A DNA stretch of 64,000 bases from Siphonodentalium dalli (taxonomy: Eukaryota; Mollusca; Scaphopoda; Gadilida; Siphonodentaliidae): assembly GCA_032622095.1 (NCBI GenBank), contig CP136069.1, positions 156,351,043 through 156,415,042 of the forward strand. Reading direction: 5' to 3'. Position 1 is the first letter of the stretch, and every line of letters begins with the position of its first letter. The translations under genes and the position numbers were made by a program. Below are positions 50,041 through 61,800 of this stretch, piece after piece. A model generated the notes under the pieces. That model made no database searches, was not told where the DNA came from, and worked only from the letters and a program-made list of their open reading frames with translations.

Positions 50041-50699
50041 TATTTTAACTGACATTTTGTGGAATCGACATTGTCAACTTCCATATTGGTTTTCATTCAA
50101 TATACCATTGGCATAACACTCAGTGTATAGCCTTAATGTATAGCCTTATCCCCAAGTATTGAAATATTGAGACGAAACACCATTGCTGTGTAAAGTGTAC
50201 GGTTCAGATGATTCCGTTTATAGCTTGAATCGAGAACTGTTATTCAAGTAAGTTCAATATTTTCCACATCTTTCTAACGGACGTCTGCAGATATTAACGG
50301 GCACGGTCTTTCAGTCTCCTACTTGGGTACAAACAGTTCCAAGACTTTCACGTATAGTTTGTGATTGGGCTATACTATATAGTTAGCACAAATTGAGACT
50401 AAATTGCTTTTTCGGAACAAATAGTTCTGCCGCTTCATGTGACATTTATGAAAATGCACTTTTACGAGCGGGCTGTTACTTCCTCTGACTCTTCGCGAAA
50501 GTATAACGAGTTCGGAACAGAATGGTATTAAAAGGATGGTGATCATTTCTGTCCAGGCCTGATTTCGCATGTCAACTTCATCGTCTGATCAATCCATACA
50601 CCTGTAGAATATGGAAATGGAATTTCTCTAGCCTGAAACTCCATTTGGGCGCAGTTGGAAATTGCAGTAAAAACTTACCCCCTGAGCTCCAGTAAGAAC
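50041..50699. other. Spacer
   Basis: No gene or repeat recognised. Confidence 0.5.
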
Positions 50700-51188
50700 C
50701 CCCAGTATAGCTATGATTTTATCACATAATTAGCCCCTAAACCGGCCTCATATTGTTAGTAAGACACACGGGTATTGTCGGCAGGCGCAGCAATGTAAGA
50801 GCTTAGCGCAATCAAAGTTATAATTATGTTAATTAGAATATAATTATCATATTCAAATTGTATTGGGTTATTAGCGTTGAATGTGAGATAAACATGGGTG
50901 ACAAGGGTGCTGAACAATATTGTCATCATGAAAAGACACATTTAAAATGGAAATTTATTTTTTGTTGAAGGTGTCTTTACTTCCTCTTTGGTTGTGATAA
51001 AAATCAATATTTTTTTTTTTAACCCCAGCCGTTTCGATGTCGTTTTTCCTTGCTAAAATTTGATCATGTGATAAAAAGCATCTCAAACTCGTCGCAATTC
51101 TATACGAAATGTATTAACCTCGTCCAATAAATTCGATTCGAGCCTCCGAGTCGCTATAGCTCGGCTCGTATCGAATTAGTGTACTCGA
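50700..51188 (-). repeat. Inverted, diverged copy of array segment ~1380-1910
   Basis: Minus-strand match to the array unit: the CAAAGAGGAAGTA, AAACGGCTGGGTTAA, CGCGCTAAGCTCTTACAT and ATTCGATTCGAGCC words recur in the same order. It continues on the other side of MITE-2 (51645-51700, GTATAGAATTGCGACTCGTTAGAGG). This shows that the segment is a dispersed repeat in its own right rather than array-specific. Confidence 0.8.
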
Positions 51189-51644
51189 TTAAAGGTACTC
51201 AATGCGACCAGACGGTCCCCATATCATCAAGATACAAAAAAATAATTCTTACGCTTTAGTTATCAGAATCGATTTATTGCAACAAAATAATGCTAAACAC
51301 TGTCAACTATGGTATCAAATTACCCAAAACTTGTTATTTATCAACATTTTGTTCAACAATATATGGCCGTATTATCACTAAAGTATCACGAAATTTGGCT
51401 TTATTACCAATTGATTTTAGAGTTATCCATCTTCATCCGCAATTTGTCCAAGACCGTCTGTTTGACCACGTGTTTCTGGGCCACATATTATTGCACATCT
51501 TGAGAAATAACAAACTTCAAAAATCGATATCTGATCACTCCGAGCTTTGATGGGTGGGTTCATCGACTCGAATCAAATATTTGTTACCCTCGAAGCCAAA
51601 GAAATAGTAATTTAGGAGCGTCTGATCGGATTGAGTACCTTTAA
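51189..51644 (+). mobile_element. MITE-2, dispersed copy nested in another foldback
   Basis: TTAA at 51189-51192 and 51641-51644, ends AGGTACTCAATGCGA and TTGAGTACCT. It interrupts an inverted, diverged copy of an array-unit segment (50700-51188 and 51645-51700). Confidence 0.87.
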
Positions 51645-52865
51645 TACAATTAGTATAGAATTGCGACTCGTTAGAGGTCCTCTATTTTATAGACTATATA
51701 TGTCATAGATTGGAATTAAATATTAAATCAAGCAACGGATATAATACAAATACAATTGAGACTTTATTGCATGAGGTCACTTTAAAAACAAATGTAATCT
51801 TAAAGATGGTATATCGCTTCCTGGCACAACAACAAAAATATTTCTATGAAAATCGTTTTGAATGCACATTGACACTGCTGTCCACCCGAAACACATAAGA
51901 AACATCGGGTTTAAAAAAAAAATCACATAAATGTGTTTTAAAAGATAAGGTTTCAATCAAAGTGTATAGTAATGTTCTTAAAATAGCCACATAAACTGTC
52001 CTGAAAAATTCCTTCCCCAGTGACAGAAGATCGATCCAGTTGATTGGTTTCCATGACTCCTAATTATTACAAAAAGAAGAGATACACCATCTTTAAGGCT
52101 CGGTTTGAATGGCAAAATATTGTCAAAATTAAATTAATACCATACAGTGCTGGAAAATTACTATACCAGGTTATATATATAGTATATGAGTCGCTATGTG
52201 GCTCTATTGTGTTTTTGTTAATTTTTCATATTTGTTTTCCCGAAGTACAATATTAAGGTTTTTTTTTTTTGTTTTTTTTTTACAAAAACGATTAAAAGTA
52301 ATGTATTGATAATCAAGATATAATAGATATATGGTTAAAATGCCACCGTTTATCGACAGAAGGTCTTAAAGTCATGTAGATTTTATTGAAAATAATATTT
52401 CCAATGGCTTTTAGAACAAATAACTTGGACACATCCCTGGCATCCAAACCGGGCCTTACATCTTAAAATCTTAAAACGTAAATTGGATTTCAGTATCAGG
52501 AAATATTCACAACCGCTTGATTGTTGAGTTACGATAAAAAAAACATCACTTGTGTGTAACTAATTATAAAGCAATCACTGGTCGTTTCACTTGAAGTTCC
52601 CAGGAACAAGAACGGAACTTCGATTTAATTTACAAGTAGCATGCTCCTTGTTAATACATATACCTTTCTTTATATATATGTTCGAAATTCTCAACAATCA
52701 TGGTTAATCTTCAAATATATAGAAAAGAGTTGGGAAACGATTCTTGGTGCACCACAAAAGCACAACAACCTGACATAGAATGCCTAGTGTAATTTGGAAT
52801 CTTTGTGGTTGGAGATTGGATTTCTCGTTGATTCTCGCGGCAAACGAGATTTCGTTCGAAGTTCT
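51645..52865. other. Spacer downstream of the cysteine-rich gene
   Basis: 51645-51700 is the remainder of the interrupted repeat. The rest is A/T-rich with T-runs at 52258-52281. No gene seen. It probably includes the 3' untranslated region of the gene ending at 52866. Confidence 0.5.
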
Positions 52866-55800
52866 TCAGACACACTTCCACAGCGATATTGAACTGATTT
52901 CCTCGATGTCCGTGGTCCGTGAGTGTTGAAGACGACAGTTTGTTGAACTGGGACAGTTACACTGGTAGAAGGTTTGCGACTTGTATACTCCATTGACGAA
53001 TCCAGTGACTTGTTCCATGCAAACATCATTTTCTACACAATCGGGCTGCAAATGAAGTGGACAGTTAGAAGGATGTCACCCATTGTTGTGGTACGTAGAT
53101 GGCCCGGGATTTGGCCCCTCGTCATGTCTGGTGATTTCTAACATGTAGGCAGTATCTATAGACCATTGTTACCTGCAAGGTTCTCAGGATTTTCATGCCC
53201 AAATTCAACCTACATTCGCGATACGACAAAACCGCCGTTTCGCTTGTTTTAGAGCACTAAATGTTCACACCGCGCAGTGCACATCTCTTAAAGATCTTTA
53301 ATATGTTGAAGACATGGGATTATCTTAAGAAAATGTGTATATAGATGGTTTATATATAGATATAAATTATCTTTCATTCATGCTTGGACAAATCCATGCA
53401 TTTCTCCCCTATATATACCATGCACAGATCCGTAATATCAGTAATTCATCTAGTTTGTATAGGCATTTGGACACACTGTCAATTATGTTGATACTACTGT
53501 ATTTGGTAGCTAAATATCTGAACATAATGATACAATACATGTTTGACTTATATGCTGGGCTATTATATTCTACTTTTCGAAATACAGTAGCGTGTGAATT
53601 AAATACAAACAAAGAGTTGTTTTCCTCCAAGTCGGGGATCTCTTGCAGCGAGTCTTGCTATCAAAAATTGTGCATATAGCCAATATATCTTCAACGCTAT
53701 TGGTATTACATTGTATCCTTGTTGTATCTGGGCAGAGTTGTATTATGATTAAGAATGATTATCTTGAATCATATTTGAACATTGGTAATATTTCGAATTC
53801 GTTATTTAATAAGAAATGCTCGCCCATCACTTGCAACAGAAGTGCACGCACCTTTCCAATATGAAGTGTGCACTATCTATATACAGGAGCTGTCTGAGCG
53901 AAAATTGAACCGCTATGCATTCGATATATTATAGCCTGAAACAGTCCGGTATCGTACGTATGATCACGACTATATATCAGGGCATTCCTTGTCGTTTGGC
54001 GTCATCGCCTATACTTACGCTTCCCATTAAATTCGACGCCTTGAAAATTGTTTTTATTTTGCTTTAACCACTTTTTACATATTTAGAATATATCCCTCAT
54101 TATATTATTGTGATGGTGAACATGGGTTATTTTTTTTTTAATCCTTAACGGAAGATCTATGCCAAAAATATATAGGCATCATATACTAGTCAACATGATC
54201 AAAATATTGGCAGCCATATTGCATGGAAGTGTACACACTGCCAAGAAGGATTATCTTATTTTGAGAAAGAAAAACTTAAAAACAAGAAATATTATCATGG
54301 GTATACCTAGAAGTTTTTCTTACATTAAATTTTCTTATATTTGGAAAATTAATTTCTTATAAAAATTTAAATTCTGATTATGAGAATATTTTTCTTAATG
54401 TTTTCTGAGAACTGATGAATTATTTTTCTCATATTTTCTTAATATAAGAAATAATTTCTTAAATCATAGAAATTATGTTCTCATATTTTCTTAATATAAG
54501 AAATAATAACAATATCTGGAAAAGGTATTTTCTTACATCCTAGAAAGCATTTTTTCTAAATACTAGAAAAGGTAAGAAATATTTTCTTAAATCCCAGAAA
54601 ACCTTTTTCTAATATCTAGAAAAAGTAAGAAATATTTTCTCGAACGTCAAGAAAAAGTTTTCTAGACTAGAAAATTTGGAAGCACACTTAGAATTTTTTT
54701 CTTGATCTTATAATCACGAAAATAAATTTCTTAAATCAAGAATTTTTTTCTAATTATGCTAAGAATATTTCCCAATATAATATAATGTGTTTCTAGCAGT
54801 TTCTGAAATTAAGAAAAGTTTGTGGTCATAAATGTTCTCAAAACAAGAAAAAAAAATTCTTACCAAGTAAATTTAGTTCTCATAATTAGAAAATTATTCT
54901 CATGTTTTTCTTGGTAGGTAAATTCATGAAATGAGATTATGTAAGTATTTTTCTCATTTCAAGAAATTACCTTTCCAAGAAAATATGTGAGAATAATTTT
55001 CTAATTATGAGAAGTAATTTTACCTGGTAAGATAACTTTGTTCTTAATTTGAAGGAAAAAAAATGCTCTTAAACTCTTACTAAAAATTGCAAATAATTTG
55101 CCAATTTGTGCACAATGATGAGTAACACAACATTCTAACACTACAGAAAATTATTGGTTTCTGTAAAATCCAAATGCATACAAATATAACCGGCTACCCA
55201 GGTGTGGAACAATAAACAAAATGTTCAAAGTTTTGGAGATATAAATTTAATGCAACAATCCAATTACTTATAGATTTAGATATAAATGTTATATTGTATC
55301 ACCAAGCTGACATAATAATGACTCGTTATCACTTGTATGCTTCAGTCCAGTGACCAAAATACATGATCCGCTGTTTAAAAAAAACCCCGCTGTGTGGCAA
55401 TATCTGCGATCATCCGAGTACAGTCTTCCCACTGGAATATTCGACTTGGTTACCTCGATTGTTCAACCTACTATCTACGTGTTAATCAACCCACCACTGT
55501 AGTGTATGACCATTGTTAATAACGATGGTTATTTTATCACCGGAGTTAGTCTTTCCAATGGAGAGTTCGTCATTTTTGGTGGCACTGATTATTCAATTGC
55601 AACCGACCATCTAATTTGACATTCGTCGTGGTTTCCAGTGTAAAGCACACACGTAGTTGTGGTATTGAAATAGCTAGGAGCACCGTTGAGCTTACGTTTG
55701 AATGTCTATGTAGAAAATCGAGTTCATATATATTACAAATTCATACATACCCTAGCACAGGTGTAATTCTGGAATATCCTGTAGTTCTCCGACCATTGTG

Positions 55801-58800
55801 TCTGGACTTGAGCGCTGGAGTCTCCCGGGCAATTACAATAGGTCTTCTCCACTGTCATGGGAACCGGTCCGTATCCAGACATAGTAAGAGCGACGTCGTG
55901 TTCGCCACACGACATCACAGCCGACACAGCTAAACAGTATCTTAACTGTATGGAGATTCTTGATCCATCTGGATAGAGAGAGAGAGAGTTATATACGAGA
56001 AAACCATAATCAGAAATGGTAACGCGCTCAAGATAATATATTATATACCCATGATTGTAATTATAGAATATAAAATATATTGGTTTCCCGAATGACCAAC
56101 TCAGAATTCCGTTAAAATAACAATAACAACCAGCACCTAATTAACGAACAGGCGGCCGACTCCGCCGTCTCCGACCACAATCCCCAGTGGGCTGCAGAAC
56201 GAAAAATGTCTATAAAAGTTGAAATATAAAACTTACAAATTATCTTTTTCATTTCTTTTATTTGTAATTGACATAGCTTGTCACAAACCAAAAATCAACA
56301 TTATTGACATAATAATGTAAAGGACAATAAACAAAATTGAAATTCCCAACTACATCTTTTACCGGACTCGGCCTCCGGCTCGCAGTTCGACTTTTAATCA
56401 TCCCAAAATGTCCAATTCTATAAATGAAACACCCATGTTAATGTCAGCGCCCACAGCTATCTAGAATCTATAGGGCAGTTTACACGCGACGCGCGTAATT
56501 ACAGACGGGAATAAGCGCGTACTACCCTTAAAGTGGGAATGTACACTAAATCCGGCCATTTATGGGATCATCTCCTATTATACTCAACAGAAAATATCCT
56601 ATAAAAGAATTACTATGAGTCAAGAATGAGAGTTAAAAAAACTCATGTACACAAAGAACCATGTATAACAACCTCATAATAATAACGAAAATTAATAAAT
56701 GGCTCGAGCCATAAACTCATTGTCATTATAATTACCATGTTGTTTACGTTGTTCATATATAGAGCACATGAGTGTATTTTGCACTCATACATGGTTCAAA
56801 TTCATTTATTTGTTGCATATATTATGTTGAGTATAATAGGATATGGTCCTATAAATGGCCAGAATTATTGTACAGCCCCTTTAATATATAATGTTATGGT
56901 CATTCCATGTCTGATTAACCCATCTGTTCAGTTATACATCCGCACTGACATACTCCATGCATATCGCCTTACCATTTCGTAGAGAACACAATGCTAATAT
57001 CGTCGTAAAACTCTATATTACTTGGTCAGATATTGTTCCACTTCCACAGCTATTTTGCGTTTGTTTTAATACTACAGTCCTGCCTTTGAATGCTATATAT
57101 AGCCCGTTGTATTCAGTTATCTCCTCGGGTGCAATTCTCGTACCATAACTATATTTCTTCGGGTGCAATTGTCCTACCATAGTAGTCAGATAGCACGTGG
57201 TGGCAACTGGGCAGATCATGTGGGACTAAATTGATTGACAGAACCCCAAACAGCCAGGGACGCGGCGACCGGGGGCGGTGTCACAATTTTCAACAGATGG
57301 AAATTTTATTCCTGACACAACATTAGTTGGAATTTTTCACCACATATATATAGGTTAATTGTTTGATTTTCCAACGAGTTATTAATGGGGAATATGTTGG
57401 TTTAGACCAATAGCGGCATATGTTTTCTTCTTTTGGTCTGAAATAGCCATCAATGTGAAATTTTAAAACCTTTGTTTGTGGTACCAATTAGAAAGTTCCA
57501 ACCCAAATGGGGGGGGGGGGGGTGCAAATGCGAACATGGGAGTTTGGTCTGGTTCAATGTGGTGGGTGCACTCTTAGAACTAATGTGTAGAAATAATTAC
57601 ACATTAAAATTTGTAAACCCGGTTAATACACACAGCAATGTGTAGTTTTACATATAAATACATGGACCAAGGGCCGTTCTACACATATTGTGCAGTTTGT
57701 TACACACAATTGTCTAAGAACGTAGAGCATGCGCATTGTGGTGCCTTCAGTTTCATATAGTCTGCTGCACGACGGCCATATTGTTTGAGAATCTTTTTCA
57801 GAATACAATCTATACAGCGATCGTAGACAAGGAATGTAAGCTGTTGTGGGTATAGTATTAATGATATGTAAGGATTTTTTTCTTAAAACGTTCATGGCGA
57901 CTACTGCCTTTAGAATCTTTTTTATGATTGTTGTCATACGATAATACTAATATTATGCAACCACGCCACGACCCTGGCTTGTTCATTTAAAACAAAAACT
58001 CACACATTACAGAGCAAAATATTACGTACCATTGTACGACATGAAAGTTTTAACATATAAATCTCGATATATCATCAATACAATATACCAGGTTGGAATA
58101 CTGAACTTAACATTCTTGTCTATATCTGTATGTGCAAGAATCAACACATAATGTGCAAGGGATGTATGTTGATTTTATGCACACCTGTGTGTATACCACA
58201 TGTGTAGAAATTGACGCATTTATCAGGGGGGGGGGGGGGGTCGGAAAAAAAATTCAGGCACGTATGGCATTTTTTCCCTTTCGATCATTTTTTGTACCCA
58301 CCCACCTCCACCGCCAAATTTTTTCCGTTTTCGGCAGTTTTTTCCGACCATTTGTTGACACCCACCCCCATTTTAACACTAAAACAGAGATGTGCGGGGG
58401 GGGGAATTCACTGTAAACAGCTGTATATGAATTTCTGTGCATACTATTTATCATGGATGTTAACATGGACATGTAAATAGGAATTAGTAATTTTGAGGTC
58501 ATTCGGCCAAAAAAAATGGCTGCCAGCGGCCATCTTAGATTTCAAAATTTGCAACAAAATACAACACGATAACTGCGTGCAGTCAGTTTACCAGTTAGAA
58601 TTACATTATTTCTATCATTCAAAGTGGTTTTGAAGCCCAACTCATTGCCAAAACACTAAAAAAAACAAGTAGGAAATTGTTTTTTTAGTTGTGGAAAAAA
58701 TTGATTGTTGGTGGCTAAAACCACCCACCCACCCCGGCATACGTGCCGGATATGTTTTTCACCCCCCCCTGCATTTATTGTGTAAAAACTGTTGCACAAT

Positions 58801-61800
58801 TTATGTACGTATATGAAACTACACATATATACTATACACAAATATGTTTAAGATAAAAAATGAATAATGATTGTGTAGCAGGGCACATTAGTCATAAGAG
58901 TGTGTCAGGTTGGAAATTTCTAACAGTTGGAAAGTTTAACCCTTTACCCAACAGGAGGGCCCTGTGCCAATGCATTCTCTTATATATGCGAGTCGACCAT
59001 AGGTCGCCTCGCATATATAAGAGAATGCATTGGCTTAATTAACACATTAAAAATTATAAAATTGTTAAAGAATGTAAGAAAAAATGGTAAAAAGTGTTAA
59101 AAAAAGATTTTTTTTAGGCCAATGCATTCTCTTATATATGCGAGGCGACCTATGGTCGACTCGCATATATAAGAGAATGCATTGGCACAGGGCATAACTG
59201 TAACTATCACAATGTGGTCAAGGAGCCGGTTCCAAAGATATCCATATTGGTATGGTTCTATTGAGACAGACCGAAGATATTTTAGGCTGTTGAAGCTTTA
59301 TTTGGCCGGTTTTGTTGGGTAAAGGGTTAAGGAACCAGTTGGAAAGTTCCAACCCAAGTGGGGGAGGTGTGCAAGTTCAAACATGGGAGATATATCCGGT
59401 TCAATTGAGGGGGTGGGTGCAGTTGGAAATTTCAATGTGGACATTCCCCATGAGACCCTCTAGCCATGCACGTCACGTCCCTGCATAGAGTAACGAGCAT
59501 GCATATAAAACATGACCAAGTTTGGGACAAAACTCACCAGCGATGGTCAGATCTTTGGTTATAGAACGTCCAGAGTTATCGTCCCACAGTGTGGGACATG
59601 CGTGAGATCTGCAGACACATCTCGCCTCGAGGGTACTGTGACTCAGATGACTGCCCCCGAGTTCCTCGCCTGAATAATCTCTTAGACCGTAGTCACATGG
59701 CTGTGTCTCGTCCATGCAGTAACGTATTCTCTGAAAGAATGGAACATGAAGAAAATTAGGTTTCGATCCTAGAGAGCAAGCAACATCGAAGACATTGAAC
59801 GCTTGACTTGCACCGACGCACGTTTGGCCGCTAGAACCGCTTGAAACTTGTCACTATCAAATAAGCGAGATTACTAATCGAGTCGCAGCCATATTGGATT
59901 CATCCAGTACCGTTCCGCGGTTTAAGTGCTACAGGTCAAAGCTCTGGAGGTGAATTCCATGTATGGAACTTTTGAATATTCATGATTCCATATAATTATG
60001 GAGCTTTTGAATATTCACGAATTCCATATATGGAATCATGAATATTCAAAAGTTCCATATATGGAATGAACCTCCATATATATGACCTGTAGCACTTTAA
60101 TCGCTGAACGGGGGCTGGATAAATCCAATATGGCTGCGAAATTTATCTCGCTTATAAAGAAACCAATGTGAACTGTTATACGAACTTTGTTTGGAAATAG
60201 ACTATGCATCGGCCTAACTACCGGATGAATTGTCCCCGCCACAGTTAAAGTGTTATAGTCTGTCGGTTCTTGAAGTGTGACGTTTGGTGCTCTCAAATGT
60301 AAACCTCACAATTAACTGTCCATGCACGGACTAAACTCACTAGTGGCAATTCTTTAAAAATCTGCTCTGGTGGCGGAAAGCTCTGAACACACAACAGACA
60401 GAAGATCCACACAACACCATATAGCTCACGTCGTGACATACTGGTTGCAAAAAAGGTCCAAAATCGTTGGGTTATATATCTCTCCCCAGAAACTTTGAAC
60501 GAAAGTTTACATACATCGTATAATTAATAAATGTTAAATTTTAAAAGAGTATAACTATATACTGCTGCATTGCATGGTGTGTAGAAAATGAATGGAGTTG
60601 TGCACTGTATGACTAAGTACCGGGCGATTGAGAGTTTGCCAATCCATGTAAAGGCCAATGACATTACACACCGCTTATATATAGCATTTCAACAAGTTAA
60701 ATTATTTAATCTGCGAAACCGCCGATTTTACATGGATTGTAGGCGCAATTACTGGACAATTTAGCTGGCAACGTCGTGTGCTCGAGATTCAACTAGACGA
60801 TATGTCGTACACCAATTTATTATGGCATACAGGAATTGAATGATAACACATTTATAGGCTCATATGGTGTATAATGCACACAAGCTTTCGGCCGTCTGAA
60901 TTATTTGAAACAATCACTGGAGCAAAGTGCGGTTAAACAAACTTGTCCGACGAATCAATTATCAGCCTCACACAGTTCATTTTGACACACAACAACTTTC
61001 AATACAACGATAAAAACTTTCTGTCAATCAAAGGCAACGGAAATGAGAACGTCTATATGGCCCCTCAGTTTGTAACTTGTTCATGGATCGTCTGGAGACA
61101 TCATTTCTTGAAACTTGAACTCTTAAATCTATAACATACTATATAAGGATTAACTGTCATGTGGACTGTTTTTTGTGGAGATGTAACCGTGGGGTAAGTG
61201 GTCATAACTTGTGTAAAACCCGAATGGTTTTACATACACGTTATGACCACTTACCTCACGGTTACATCTCCATAAAAACAGTCCACATGACAGTTAATCC
61301 TTATATAATCCGACATAAAGAAAGCCGGCAAACGGTGCGCGGAGTTTGTCTGGATTTGATGACGGGGTGCCGTTAAAACCACATTCGTCTTTAGAGAATG
61401 CATTCTCAACGACTGGGCAATTTCCGCACTGAGGAAATCAACTTTTCCATAAATAGAAACCTTATGTCGGTCTATTTCAATCACGTGATTAACCATGTGC
61501 ATACTGCCGGTAAATACCCCTATGGCTGGGAGACTCGTCTGTTATAACTTGAATTATAATTTATTGAAATTTTACGTGTCGTATTCTAAGATGTGCCTTA
61601 TATAGTACATGGTAAAAATTTGGGCGCAATCGGCCATGGGGGTGATATATTTTATAATGCGCCAAAATCGTAACAGAAAAAAACTCACAAACACTTGGCT
61701 TTTATATAGATAAATATCAGTCCGAGCTTTTAATATACATAAAAAAAAGAGACTGAAACTGTATTATATAACACACACCATCTCTCGTTAAAGAGGAGGC

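Noticed and set aside
57013-57219. Minus-strand frame considered as a further exon
   Set aside because: Contains an internal duplication (AATTGCACCCGA twice) and lacks convincing splice sites in the needed phase.
57623-57937. 104-codon minus-strand frame with several cysteines, possible extra exon of the cysteine-rich gene
   Set aside because: It lies in intron 2 but has no fitting acceptor/donor in phase 1, and the neighbouring exons already join in phase without it.
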